Assembly: GCA_014378485.1 (NCBI GenBank)
Contig: JACMNO010000109.1
Span: 1 to 64,000, forward strand
Reading direction: 5' to 3'
DNA: 64,000 nucleotides
From: Bacteroidia bacterium
Lineage (GTDB): Bacteria; Bacteroidota; Bacteroidia; B-17B0; Aurantibacillaceae
Part shown: one piece after another, positions 1 through 8,993 of the stretch
Numbering within the stretch: position 1 is the stretch's first letter
Layout: each line of letters starts with the position of its first letter
The notes under the pieces: model-generated
What the model saw: only the letters and a program-made list of their open reading frames with translations
Databases searched by the model: none
Told to the model about the DNA's origin: nothing
Program-made: the position numbers and the translations under genes

Positions 1-274
1 CAACTATTTTAAAGAGTTTACTTTCTTTTTTATGCAAGGCATTTGCAGAAAATATTTGAAAAGGTTTGCATCATTTAGCAGCACATTTATCATACGTTAG
101 TAATTGTGCGGCTGTTTTGGGCGAAAGAGAGCGAACTACGATTTTTTAGGCGGCACTGAGGAGGCTTTTTGTGCGATAAAAAATGGGAGTTGGTCTTTCG
201 CCTTGGGTTTTTGTTTCTTTTTTGCCAAGCAAAAAGAAAGTAAAAAGTAAAATTGACTTATTGAGTGAACCCTA
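1..274. repeat. TIR element copy 1 (right part; left end outside window)
   Basis: This stretch matches 52242-52598 closely along its length, apart from three extra segments in the other copy. It ends in TTGAGTGAACCCTA at 261-274, the inverse complement of the left terminus of copy 2 (TTAGGGTTCACTCAA at 52204). No transposase is encoded, so it looks like a non-autonomous, MITE-like element or a transposon remnant. It contains a short hairpin around the segment CTTTTTTGCCAAGCAAAAAG near 217-237. The left end lies beyond the window. An apparent reading frame at 183-503 runs into the antisense of the next gene and is not credible. Confidence 0.7.
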
Positions 275-649
275 TTTAAAAGTATTGAGCCAATCTATTG
301 CACTTTCTTTATTTGTAAATAATTTTGTAGGAACTAATGGCTTATTTATTTGTAAGAAAAAATTGGCAATTACGCTCATTACTATAGAGTCTATTATTAT
401 GGCTCCGCATTTTACTTTGTTACACCCATCTTTGGATGCTAAATATTCTCTGGCCTCTTTGGTTATATGCTTTACGTTTTTTATACGTACGAGAATAGGA
501 TAATCTTTATCACCATACAATTTAACTCTGTGAGCAACTCCCATTTTTGCAATGTTAAGATCGACGGTTTCACTTTCTAAAACACATAATATAATTCCAT
601 CTACTTGTTCAACAGTTACGAGTTCTTTTATAGGTGAGGTAATATGCAT
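272..649 (-). CDS. Small STAS/SpoIIAA-like (DUF7793-type) protein, copy A
   Basis: A 125-residue cytoplasmic protein with no signal peptide or membrane segment. It is clearly paralogous to the next gene (757-1125): both share a KLYGDKDYP segment near the middle and NKPLVPTKLFTN near the C-terminus. The size and pattern suggest the DUF7793/STAS-like alpha-beta fold common in Bacteroidota; I assign this from memory of the family and it is not certain. Its TAG stop lies inside the right terminus of the repeat element, so the element insertion supplied or abuts the stop codon; the last residues (TFK) extend past the end of the paralogue. The start is an ATG at 649. Function unknown. Confidence 0.7.
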   Translation of the reverse strand: MHITSPIKELVTVEQVDGIILCVLESETVDLNIAKMGVAHRVKLYGDKDYPILVRIKNVKHITKEAREYLASKDGCNKVKCGAIIIDSIVMSVIANFFLQINKPLVPTKLFTNKESAIDWLNTFK

Positions 650-756
650 AGGTAATAAAATTAAAATATTTGTCCGGAAACCTTATTACATTTTACTTGT
701 TATGTTTTTCTGTGATGATAATTAATTTGCTTTAAGATGGAAAATGAAGTCAGATT

Positions 757-1125
757 TTAATTAGAAAGCCATTCCTTGGCATGTTCTACATTGGTAAAGA
801 GTTTAGTAGGTACTAAAGGCTTATTAAGAGTTAAAAAAAAATTTGCAATAACCCGTGTAACGATTGAATTTGTGATGATTGCACAGGATTTTATTTTTTG
901 GCAAGCTTCTTTAGAAGCAAAATAATCTCTTGCATCTTTCGTAACGTGTTGTACATTATTAATATGGATAAGTAATGGATAGTCTTTATCACCATATAAT
1001 TTCATTCTATCTATGACTGTTGATTGTGCCATTTTTAAATCAATGAACTTAGTTAAATACGTGCCCACTAAAATGCCCTTAGTCAATTCCAACATTACTA
1101 TTTTGTTTTCTGATTCGTGAGCCAT
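757..1125 (-). CDS. Small STAS/SpoIIAA-like (DUF7793-type) protein, copy B
   Basis: A 122-residue cytoplasmic protein, tandem paralogue of the gene at 272-649, with 107 bases between them. Both have a hydrophobic first strand, the conserved KLYGDKDYP segment, a basic helix (VTKDARDYFASKE) and the motif VIANFF followed by NKPLVPTKLFTN. The architecture resembles STAS-like domains used as small regulatory or binding modules, but no phosphorylatable serine motif is identifiable and I do not assign a function. ATG start at 1125. The two copies probably arose by a local duplication. Confidence 0.7.
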   Translation of the reverse strand: MAHESENKIVMLELTKGILVGTYLTKFIDLKMAQSTVIDRMKLYGDKDYPLLIHINNVQHVTKDARDYFASKEACQKIKSCAIITNSIVTRVIANFFLTLNKPLVPTKLFTNVEHAKEWLSN

Positions 1126-1253
1126 ACAAATAAATTTAAAACTTTAATTTTTAAAATCACTACCGTTAAACGGGTTTTTAGCACAAAACGATTATTTAAC
1201 ATATTCACCACCTTCCAAATAATGCTGCGCGAAAAATACAGGAGATCAACTGT

Positions 1254-2087
1254 TTACTGTGAGTTCTCCTTAACAAACTCTTCGATCCTTTTCCAAACTT
1301 CTTCATTATTCATGATTGAATTATGGTCCTCATCCACTTCTAAAACGCTGGTTTTCCCTTTCCAGACTTTAGTCAATGCATAAGCGTGGTGTTTTGGAAT
1401 AATTTGGTCATTTTTTGAGATAAGAGCCAGCATGGGTGACGAAATACTTGGTGCATATTTGTCAGATTCAAAGCGGTGATTGATCAGTAAACCTATTGGC
1501 ACAAAAGGATATTTTTCGAATGCTACATCGATCATATTTTCATATGGTGTTATTAAAACCGTAGCGTTTGTTTTACGTTGTGATGAAAGATAGGTTGCGA
1601 CACCTGTGCCAATACTTCTCCCAATAACAATCACACGATTGGGATCTACTCCGGGATCTGCTATTAATTGACCATACACTTCCAATGCATCACTGAACAT
1701 AGTCTTTTCTGAAATAAGGCCTTTGCTCAAACCAAAACTTCTGTAATTGACAAGAGCCATTACCGTGTTGGGAAAATAGTTTTGATACTCCATTAAATGG
1801 GAAACTTCTTCGGCGTTACCTCCAAAATATAATACGAGTGGGAGTTTTTCTTTAATAGTATCTTTTGAAATAAAACCATAAGTGCGGTTCCCATCTTTCA
1901 TTTGAAAACTCAATGTATCAAAATTAGGGTTTGCTTTGATGATCTCAGCTATCTCTTCAGTAGTTGTGGGTTGGGGATGAAACAATAAATTATCTTGGCT
2001 GAAGTACAGCAAAGCACAAATACCGGAATAAATAATCACGATAATAATTCCGATGATTTTAAAAATTTTAATTAATTTTTTGTTCAT
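1254..2087 (-). CDS. Membrane-anchored alpha/beta hydrolase (BEM46/ABHD13-like)
   Basis: A 277-residue serine hydrolase of the alpha/beta fold. Residues about 8-30 form one hydrophobic N-terminal anchor. The oxyanion region carries YFGGNAEE, the NYRSFGLSKG segment follows, and the nucleophile elbow GRSIGTG lies near residues 154-160 with serine as the nucleophile. A late EDHNS segment supplies the likely catalytic histidine. This is the arrangement of the BEM46/ABHD13/YfhR group, whose substrates are mostly unknown. Two bases separate it from the upstream lipoprotein gene, so they are probably co-transcribed. Hydrolase fold is confident; substrate unknown. Confidence 0.85.
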   Translation of the reverse strand: MNKKLIKIFKIIGIIIVIIYSGICALLYFSQDNLLFHPQPTTTEEIAEIIKANPNFDTLSFQMKDGNRTYGFISKDTIKEKLPLVLYFGGNAEEVSHLMEYQNYFPNTVMALVNYRSFGLSKGLISEKTMFSDALEVYGQLIADPGVDPNRVIVIGRSIGTGVATYLSSQRKTNATVLITPYENMIDVAFEKYPFVPIGLLINHRFESDKYAPSISSPMLALISKNDQIIPKHHAYALTKVWKGKTSVLEVDEDHNSIMNNEEVWKRIEEFVKENSQ

Positions 2088-2089
2088 GA

Positions 2090-2449
2090 TTATTTTTTTA
2101 AATATCCTGTCGTATACCTACTGTTTTTCAAATCTTTTTCGTTTACTTCCTGGTACTTAATCCCCTGTCCTGAAATAAAATACCTACCTGATCTCGCTGG
2201 TTTTTCGTTTATTTTATAATAACCTGAAGCGTTTGTGGTAGTCGAACCAAGTTTAAACGTAGCACAAAAATTTCTGCCATCACGTGGATTACAAGCTTCC
2301 AATGATACAGAAATCCCCTCAACTCCTTTTCCACCAATGGTGTCATATATATATCCTTCACATATAACTTTTCCTAACTTACGTTGTTTCGAACAAGTAA
2401 TATTCAATAATGTCAAAAAAATAATGGTTATAAAGAGTATTTTTTTCAT
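2090..2449 (-). CDS. Small lipoprotein with carboxypeptidase-regulatory-like domain
   Basis: The start is taken at 2449, giving about 119 residues, because the longer reading frame to 2488 would begin inside the terminator of the preceding gene. From this start a signal peptide (MKKILFITIIFLTL) leads to the lipobox LNITC, so the product is an envelope lipoprotein. The mature part has a YIYDTIGGKGVEGISVSLE segment and a NASGYYKI segment, typical of a carboxypeptidase-D regulatory-like beta-sandwich. Function unknown. It probably forms an operon with the downstream hydrolase. Confidence 0.75.
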   Translation of the reverse strand: MKKILFITIIFLTLLNITCSKQRKLGKVICEGYIYDTIGGKGVEGISVSLEACNPRDGRNFCATFKLGSTTTNASGYYKINEKPARSGRYFISGQGIKYQEVNEKDLKNSRYTTGYLKK

Positions 2450-2460
2450 ACCTAGAGATA

Positions 2461-2487
2461 AAAAAAGGCGGTTAAAACCGCCTTTCA
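2461..2487 (-). terminator. Rho-independent terminator after rny
   Basis: Read on the minus strand, GGCGG-TTTTAA-CCGCC is followed by a run of seven T. It lies 6 bases beyond the rny stop and just before the lipoprotein start. Confidence 0.85.
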
Positions 2488-2492
2488 ATTTT

Positions 2493-4037
2493 CTATTTCG
2501 CGTAAGCCGTGGCTCGCACTTCCCGTATCACGGTTACTTTCACCTGTCCAGGGTAAGTCATTTCGGTTTGAATTTTTTGTGAGATATCAAAAGCTAATTG
2601 TTCCGATCCTTTATCATCCACTTTATCTGCTGATACTAATACACGTACTTCTCTTCCTGCCTGTATGGCATATGTTTTTTCAACACCCTCATAAGATAAT
2701 GCTAAAGCTTCTAAATCTTTTAAACGCTTCATGTATTGCTCTGCAACTTCGCGACGAGCGCCAGGACGAGCACCACTAATAGCATCACATACCTGTACAA
2801 TTGGTGAATATAAAGTTGTCATCTCAATTTCATCATGATGCGCTCCAATGGCGTTGCATACTTCTGGTTTCTCTTTGTATTTTTCTGCCAACTTCATACC
2901 TAAAATAGCATGTGGTAATTCCGGTTCTTCATCAGGTACTTTACCAATATCATGTAATAAACCGGCACGTTTTGCAATCTTAGGATTTAAGCCCATTTCG
3001 CTGGCCATGATCGCACACAAATTTGCTACTTCTCTGCTATGTTGTAGTAAATTTTGTCCGTAAGAAGAGCGGTATTTCATACGGCCAACCATTCTTATTA
3101 ATTCAGGATGTAAACCATGAATTCCAAGGTCGATACAGGTACGTTTTCCTGTTTCAACAATTTCATCGTCAATCATTTTTTTCGTTTTCTCAACAATCTC
3201 TTCAATACGAGCCGGGTGAATACGTCCATCCGTCACTAACTGATGTAAAGATAAACGGCAAATTTCTCTACGAATAGAATCAAAACAAGATAAAGTAATA
3301 GCATCTGGTGTATCATCCACTATAACCTCTACACCGGTGGCAGCCTCTAAAGCACGGATATTACGGCCTTCACGCCCGATGATACGTCCTTTGATTTCAT
3401 CGCTTTCAATATGGAAAACCGTTACCGAGTTTTCAATAGCAGTTTCAGTAGCTAATCGTTGTATAGATTGTATGATGATTTTTTTAGCTTCTTTATTGGC
3501 ATTGATTTTAGCTTCATCCATAGTATCTTTAATGAATGCCATAGCCTCTGTTTTAGCTTCAGCTTTCACGCTTTCAATTAACTGCGCTTTAGCATCATCA
3601 GCACTTAAGCCGGATACTTTTTCCAATAATTCTACCTGCTTACGATGGGATTTTTCAATCTCTTCGCTTTTCTTTTTATAGAGCTCTACCTGAGAGGCTA
3701 GTTGTATTTTTTGCTGTTCAAGTTCCTTGTCTTTTTTTGTGGCTTCTTCTACTTTTTTAGCAAGGTCGCCTTCGCGTTGTTTGGCTTTGTTTTCTAAAAC
3801 AACTATTTGTTGGTTGCGTTCGTTCACGCTTTTATCATGTTCTGCTTTTAATTGCAGAAATTTTTCTTTGGCTTGTAAAATTTTCTCCTGTTTTAAACTT
3901 TCTGATTTTACTTCAGCTTCTTTAATCAGGTTTGTTTTTTCCTGAACGCTGCTTTTATTTAAGCGAGAGTTGGCAATAATAAAACCTGCAACTACGCCGG
4001 CAATTAATGCTACGGCTATAAATATGGTTGTTAACAT
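2493..4037 (-). CDS. rny: Ribonuclease Y
   Basis: Membrane-anchored endoribonuclease that starts mRNA decay. From the ATG at 4037 the product is 514 residues, the usual length; the frame extends to a GTG at 4055, which adds six polar residues ahead of the membrane anchor and is less likely. Order: N-terminal transmembrane helix ([20 protein letters not shown]), a long coiled coil to about residue 190, a KH domain with [15 protein letters not shown], and an HD domain with HDIGK near residue 361. All hallmarks are present. It follows zapA on the same strand, but a strong terminator lies between them, so it probably has its own promoter in the 4060-4110 gap. Confidence 0.96.
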   Translation of the reverse strand: MLTTIFIAVALIAGVVAGFIIANSRLNKSSVQEKTNLIKEAEVKSESLKQEKILQAKEKFLQLKAEHDKSVNERNQQIVVLENKAKQREGDLAKKVEEATKKDKELEQQKIQLASQVELYKKKSEEIEKSHRKQVELLEKVSGLSADDAKAQLIESVKAEAKTEAMAFIKDTMDEAKINANKEAKKIIIQSIQRLATETAIENSVTVFHIESDEIKGRIIGREGRNIRALEAATGVEVIVDDTPDAITLSCFDSIRREICRLSLHQLVTDGRIHPARIEEIVEKTKKMIDDEIVETGKRTCIDLGIHGLHPELIRMVGRMKYRSSYGQNLLQHSREVANLCAIMASEMGLNPKIAKRAGLLHDIGKVPDEEPELPHAILGMKLAEKYKEKPEVCNAIGAHHDEIEMTTLYSPIVQVCDAISGARPGARREVAEQYMKRLKDLEALALSYEGVEKTYAIQAGREVRVLVSADKVDDKGSEQLAFDISQKIQTEMTYPGQVKVTVIREVRATAYAK

Positions 4038-4111
4038 AATTTTTTGTTGTCGCACATTGTTTATACTATTTAAACATATTACTCAGGGCGACTATCCGAA
4101 TAATTATTTAA

Positions 4112-4158
4112 CAAAAAAAAACGCACAAAGCTTTGAATTTCCTCAAAATTTTGTGCGT
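4112..4158 (-). terminator. Rho-independent terminator after zapA
   Basis: Minus strand: stem ACGCACAAA / TTTGTGCGT around a loop of about 20 bases, followed by nine T. It separates the zapA operon from rny. The 135-base gap is too short and lacks the shape expected of a 6S RNA gene. Confidence 0.8.
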
Positions 4159-4189
4159 CAAAAGATCTTTTTAAAGACGTTATATCTGT

Positions 4190-4498
4190 TTATTCTCCTG
4201 TTTGTTTTATATTTTCTTTATGCAGAACTAACATTTTCTCTACATCTTCCAATATTAACGATAGAGTGCTTAACTCCTGTTCAGCATGGTTTTTCTCTTT
4301 AACTAACTGGCTCACCAATTGTAAAGTAACCATTGCCAAAACATCTTTCTTATCTTTTACCCCGTAATTTTTTTCAAACTCCGAGATTTTTTGATTTATT
4401 AGTTCAACTGCTTGTTTAACGCTGCTTTCGTCTTCGTTTTTAACTTTGAGCGTATATAATCCGCCGGCAATTTCAACTTTTACACTTACATCGCTCAT
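4190..4498 (-). CDS. zapA: Cell division protein ZapA
   Basis: A 102-residue protein of the ZapA family, which cross-links FtsZ filaments at the division site. The N-terminal strand segment (VKVEIAGGLYTLKVKNEDE) is followed by a helix with KQAVELINQKISEFEKNYGVKD and a C-terminal coiled coil, as expected. The ATG at 4498 begins MSDVSVKVEI. It lies 20 bases downstream of the large coiled-coil gene and almost certainly shares its transcript, which suggests the two proteins work together. Confidence 0.9.
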   Translation of the reverse strand: MSDVSVKVEIAGGLYTLKVKNEDESSVKQAVELINQKISEFEKNYGVKDKKDVLAMVTLQLVSQLVKEKNHAEQELSTLSLILEDVEKMLVLHKENIKQTGE

Positions 4499-4518
4499 TA
4501 AATCAAGCTAATTTTCTT

Positions 4519-6834
4519 TTAAGCACTCAACAGAGCTATACATTTATCAATTTCACGCACCAACTCATTTATTTGTTTTTTCATAACAGTTTTTTCGGAA
4601 CTGTTATTAGTAGAACTTCCTGCTAAAATAACATTTTTTCTGTGATTATCCAATTCAGTTATGTCAATATTATGAGAATCAACATGTTGCGAAATTACAG
4701 CAACTGTTTCATTCATTTTTAATAACTGGTTGGCCATTTCTTCTTTTTCATTCAACAAGCCTAAACGCTCATCACTTAACAAGTCAATTTGTTTAAACAA
4801 ACGATCAATAAACGCATCTTGTTCTTCTATTTTAGAACTTGATTTGATACTAGTGATTTCAGACTGGTAACCTAAAATAGATGATGTTAATTCTGCAACT
4901 TGAGAATTTAAAGACTCGATAGATGATTGGTAAGAAGCTAATTCCGTTTCCATTTCAGCTTTGGCAGAAAGTAAATTGTTATATGATTCCTGTAAAGATA
5001 AACTTCCTTCATTTAAAGAAACTGCATTATTTAACTCACCGCGCACTGCACCGAGTTCTGCTTTTAACAAATCCAATTCCGTTTGCAGAGCCATGTTATT
5101 AGCAGATAAATTAGTGATCTCGTAATTTTTATTATTTAATGTTTCTTTAAAATCAGCCGACTTTCCTTCTGCAATAGTTTTTAATTCTGTTAACTCAGCA
5201 CTTAGCAATTGTAATTCTTCCTCTGCTACTTCAAGTTTATCAGTTGTTGTATCAATTTCGCTTATCAGCGATGTGTTTTCGGTAAGTAGTTTCGTGAATT
5301 CAATATCCTTGCTCTGTAATTTTTGAGCGTGATTAACTTCAGCTTCGTTTTTAAATGTTTCAAAGTTTTCTTTTTCTAAATTGAAAGAGACAGATAATAA
5401 TTTAAACTGCTCTTCTAGTTCAGAGTTAGATTGAGTTAAGCTATTAATTTGATTGATCTTGTCTTCAATAGAAGTTGTTAATTCGGCAAGTGTAGAATCT
5501 TTTTCAGAAACAAGACTTTCTAGTTCTGTTATTTTAGAATTTAAAATACTTACTTGTTCATCAATGCTTGCTAATTGCGAATTTTTAAAAGAATCAAACT
5601 CTGAAGATAAAGAATTGTAAAGATCAATTTGTTTTGTAATCTCTTCTGCTTTTGTTTGAATATCTAATGTTAGATTATCAACTGTAGTATTTTGTGCATC
5701 GATATGATACACCATCTCACGAATTTTTTCCTTGTAGTGCTCATTCTCAATTACCATTTTACTGATGTCCTCTGATAACTTCGAGTTTTGGGCGGTAGAA
5801 TGAATCAGGGTATTTGCTAGTTTCTCTTCATATTCTGCTTTTATAGTTTCCAATAAAGAACCGGAAGAATTAGACGTTAATGATAATTCATTTTCATAGA
5901 AAGCCTTTAACTCATTTTCTTTTTGAGTATAGGAATAAGTTAAAGTTTCGATTGTTGAATTTAATTCTGTTTCAAATTCGGTTTGCTTTTCCGCTAATAA
6001 TATATTTAAATCAGAGATTTGTGATTCATAAGAATTAATCAGCGATTCTTTTTCATTCGTGTAAGCACCTGTTAAAGAAGAAATCTGATTTTCATATGAA
6101 GAAGTGATTTCTGATTTTTGAGAATTCCACTGGGAAGTTAATCCACTGATCTTTAATTCATATTCATTGGTTAAGTTTCCTACAGTCTCTTCGTTTGAAC
6201 CCGAAAGGGAAGCCACGCGGCTTTCTGATTGCTGTTTCACAGATTCAAGTTGAGAAGAAAACTCAAATTTTAGTTGTTCGATTTGATCTTCATATGAGGA
6301 GACGGTTTCCTGGTAAGTCCTATTGAATGTGTTGGTCAGGTCGTTGATCTTTGTTTCCAGTTCTGCGCGAATACCGCTCTGTTGGTAAGTAGTATTAGAT
6401 TTTAATTCTGATAACTGCTCTTCATAGGAAGATCTTAATATAAAAATTTCTTCAGTAGAAGCAGCATTTAGTTCAGAAATACGTGATTCGTATTCGGATG
6501 AAATAGAAGCCAGCTGGCCGTTCAATTCATCAATCCTGCTTAATAAATTATTTATTTCATCTTGCTTTTCCTGTAATTGCTCACGAATGTTGTTTCTTAA
6601 TTCCTTGAAAGAGTTTACTTCGCTTTTGTAGTTCGTATTGTCACGCTCCATTACAACCAATTTGGTATTCAATACGTCAATAGAAACTTGCAATCGCTTG
6701 CAATCTTCATCACGCTGAATGAGTTGGTTGCGGTAGTCGCTTAATGATCGTTTAATTTCGTTATACTCTTTACGCAGCGCTACATCGCTATTTAACACTT
6801 GTTGTAATTCTGATTTTATATTTTCTACATTCAT
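4519..6834 (-). CDS. Giant coiled-coil protein in the zapA operon
   Basis: About 771 residues from the ATG at 6834 (a TTG two codons upstream is less likely). Almost the whole chain is predicted coiled coil: heptad-like Leu/Ile spacing, very rich in Glu, Ser, Asn, Gln and Lys, no signal peptide, no membrane segment. Residues about 110-310 hold repeats of an S-Y-E-x-Q-I-S-x-L type. The C-terminus, INELVREIDKCIALLSA, matches what I recall of a small (about 100-residue) coiled-coil protein usually encoded just upstream of zapA in Bacteroidota. I infer an expanded form of that partner, possibly a divisome scaffold. Function is inferred from context only. Confidence 0.75.
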   Translation of the reverse strand: MNVENIKSELQQVLNSDVALRKEYNEIKRSLSDYRNQLIQRDEDCKRLQVSIDVLNTKLVVMERDNTNYKSEVNSFKELRNNIREQLQEKQDEINNLLSRIDELNGQLASISSEYESRISELNAASTEEIFILRSSYEEQLSELKSNTTYQQSGIRAELETKINDLTNTFNRTYQETVSSYEDQIEQLKFEFSSQLESVKQQSESRVASLSGSNEETVGNLTNEYELKISGLTSQWNSQKSEITSSYENQISSLTGAYTNEKESLINSYESQISDLNILLAEKQTEFETELNSTIETLTYSYTQKENELKAFYENELSLTSNSSGSLLETIKAEYEEKLANTLIHSTAQNSKLSEDISKMVIENEHYKEKIREMVYHIDAQNTTVDNLTLDIQTKAEEITKQIDLYNSLSSEFDSFKNSQLASIDEQVSILNSKITELESLVSEKDSTLAELTTSIEDKINQINSLTQSNSELEEQFKLLSVSFNLEKENFETFKNEAEVNHAQKLQSKDIEFTKLLTENTSLISEIDTTTDKLEVAEEELQLLSAELTELKTIAEGKSADFKETLNNKNYEITNLSANNMALQTELDLLKAELGAVRGELNNAVSLNEGSLSLQESYNNLLSAKAEMETELASYQSSIESLNSQVAELTSSILGYQSEITSIKSSSKIEEQDAFIDRLFKQIDLLSDERLGLLNEKEEMANQLLKMNETVAVISQHVDSHNIDITELDNHRKNVILAGSSTNNSSEKTVMKKQINELVREIDKCIALLSA

Positions 6835-6956
6835 GCTCAATAAACAGTTTGTTGTTGGTTAAAAATAGAGTTTAGGCGAACTCATTTTACTTAACCCTTT
6901 AACTTTACATCAACAACTCGTTGTTAATTAACTTCATACAATTTAACCTTACCTTA

Positions 6957-8597
6957 ATGATAAATTTCAGAACGCTTATTTTTCTTTTTTTCGTCTCCAG
7001 TTCTCATTTTTATTTTGCGCAGTATAACGGTTTGGGTTTTATTTATCCGATTGACCGGGATGTTATTGTGACCGGTAATTACGGAGAAATCCGACCAAAC
7101 CATTTTCATGCAGGCCTTGATTTCAGTACAGATCCCAAAATAAATTTACCAATAAAATGTGTGGCCGATGGTTATGTGAGCCGGATAAAAATCAGCAGCG
7201 GAGGTTATGGAAGAGTGATATATGTGACTCATGCAAACGGTTATGTAAGTGTTTATGCGCATCAAAAAAAGTTTGCTGAGAGGATTGACATTTATACTAA
7301 ACAGCAACAACGCGAAGTAAAAAAAAATGAACTGGAATTATTTCCCACACCAAATGTTCTGCCAGTTAAAAAAGGAGAGATCATTGGATATAGCGGTAAT
7401 TCCGGAAGTTCTACCGGGCCACATTTACATTTCGAGATCCGGGAAGAAAAATCAGAAATTCCCATCAATCCTTTATTAGTTTATGATGTTAAAGATAATA
7501 TCAAGCCGGTTTTAACACATGTAGCTATTTATAGTACACGTGATACAAATGTTATTTCGCAATTGACTAATGTGGCAGTAAATCCTAAAACAGGTAAATT
7601 AACATTGCTGCAAAATATGTTTGTTTTAAAACAAAATACATTCGCTCTTGCATTTGCGGGTTATGACCAATCTAATGGCAGCACTAACAAAAATAATATT
7701 TATGAGGCTAAGGTAAAGTTGGATGGTAACCTTATATATAACCATCAGTTAAATAATATCAGTTTTGATAATGGTCGCTACGTAAATTATTTTAGCGAGA
7801 AGCTCAATGGTATCAAATTTCAAAAATGTTTTGCACCGACATGTTATGATATTGCTATTTATAAAACTCTTGTGAATGGGGGAAAAATTGAATTGAAGGA
7901 TACGCTGTTGCATAAAATCGAATTAATAGTTGCTGATGAAAAAGGAAATGAAAGCACACTAACATTTTTTGTAAGGGCAGAAAAAACAGAAGGATATATT
8001 ATTAAGTCTACCATGAATGTAAACTGTCATTCTGATTTTGTGATTAAAAAAGAAGACATTGAGTACACAATCAGGGCTGGTTCAATGGTTAATCCTGCTT
8101 CAGTAGGTGGTTATTTTAATAAACTGGGAAAGGCTGTTATTGGTAATAAGAATGATATTCTTTTAAAACCATTCTCCCTTTCGTTGAAAGTATTTAAGCC
8201 GATTAAAGGTAAAGAAAATAAAATGGTTGTAATGATTGATGATAATTGTTTGACCGGCAAATATGAGAATGGTTGGTTTAAAACAGAAAGTAAATCTTTC
8301 GGGATATTTAGTATAGCATATGATACGATTGCGCCTATGATATCTTTTCCATCAAACAAAAAGAAAACAAAAATACAGCCGGCTCTTTCAGATACTAAAA
8401 TCATAAAGTTTGAAGTGGGAGATCAAATGAGTGGTATTTCAGATTATAACATTTACTTCAATGGTGTTTGGCAAATTGCAGAATACGATGCCAAGAGCTG
8501 TATTATTACATGTGCTATTTCTGAGAAAACAGGCGCGCTGAAAATAGAGGTTACTGATAGAGTAGGGAATAAGACGGTTGTTAATAAAGAGTTTTAA
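6957..8597 (+). CDS. Secreted M23 family metallopeptidase
   Basis: About 546 residues from the ATG at 6957, which gives a clean signal peptide ending near HFYFAQ. A TTG 36 bases upstream also keeps the frame but is unlikely. The M23 (LytM) domain is N-terminal: NHFHAGLDF (zinc His and Asp, near residue 50), YAHQKK, and GPHLHFEIREE near residue 155 with the paired histidines. It should cleave peptidoglycan cross-bridges in the periplasm. The rest is beta-rich, with Ig-like segments after about residue 180. Divergent from the coiled-coil gene across a gap of about 120 bases. Confidence 0.9.
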   Translation: MINFRTLIFLFFVSSSHFYFAQYNGLGFIYPIDRDVIVTGNYGEIRPNHFHAGLDFSTDPKINLPIKCVADGYVSRIKISSGGYGRVIYVTHANGYVSVYAHQKKFAERIDIYTKQQQREVKKNELELFPTPNVLPVKKGEIIGYSGNSGSSTGPHLHFEIREEKSEIPINPLLVYDVKDNIKPVLTHVAIYSTRDTNVISQLTNVAVNPKTGKLTLLQNMFVLKQNTFALAFAGYDQSNGSTNKNNIYEAKVKLDGNLIYNHQLNNISFDNGRYVNYFSEKLNGIKFQKCFAPTCYDIAIYKTLVNGGKIELKDTLLHKIELIVADEKGNESTLTFFVRAEKTEGYIIKSTMNVNCHSDFVIKKEDIEYTIRAGSMVNPASVGGYFNKLGKAVIGNKNDILLKPFSLSLKVFKPIKGKENKMVVMIDDNCLTGKYENGWFKTESKSFGIFSIAYDTIAPMISFPSNKKKTKIQPALSDTKIIKFEVGDQMSGISDYNIYFNGVWQIAEYDAKSCIITCAISEKTGALKIEVTDRVGNKTVVNKEF

Positions 8598-8672
8598 AAA
8601 GAGACAATTGGTTATTTGGGAAGAGTTGTTGGAAGCTATCATCAAACAACTAAAAATCCCTCCAGCAACTTC

Positions 8673-8993
8673 TTAGTCTTCCAGCATCCAAATTGCTTCA
8701 TTCAATTCACCAAGTGCTTTGTTGTTGTTTTGTGATTTTGCCAAATTTACACCTTGTTTGTAATAACTTATAGCAATAACAATTTTGTTTAGTTTTTCAT
8801 TGACCTGCCCTAACTGGTAATAACAAGGCAAATAGGAAGGATTAATTTCCAATACTTTTCTAAGCTGTGCATCCGCGTCATTATAATCACCGGTAGAAAG
8901 ATGTTCCATCGCTAAAGCATAATTCAAAAACACATCGTTGGGTTCTTTTTCCAACATATCAAAAATTAGTTCTTTACGCGGAAGTTTTTCCAT
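8673..8993 (-). CDS. TPR-repeat protein
   Basis: A 106-residue soluble protein of about three tetratricopeptide repeats (NDVFLNYALAMEHLSTGDYN, then LPCYYQLGQVNEKLNK). It has no signal peptide. Its ATG abuts the pheS stop codon, so it is co-transcribed with pheS and probably translationally coupled. TPR proteins bind other proteins; the partner is unknown. Confidence 0.85.
   Translation of the reverse strand: MEKLPRKELIFDMLEKEPNDVFLNYALAMEHLSTGDYNDADAQLRKVLEINPSYLPCYYQLGQVNEKLNKIVIAISYYKQGVNLAKSQNNNKALGELNEAIWMLED

Noticed and set aside
183-503. Plus-strand frame crossing the TIR element and the gene at 272-649
   Set aside because: Overlaps a better-supported gene in antisense and starts in the repeat; text beginning MGVGLSPWVFVSF is a by-product of the repeat, not a protein family I can defend.
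2450-2488. Longer start for the lipoprotein gene
   Set aside because: Would start inside the rny terminator and hide the signal peptide; the ATG at 2449 is better.
4056-4189. 6S RNA gene near zapA
   Set aside because: 6S RNA is often near zapA in Proteobacteria, but the gap is only 134 bases and is explained by a terminator and the rny leader.
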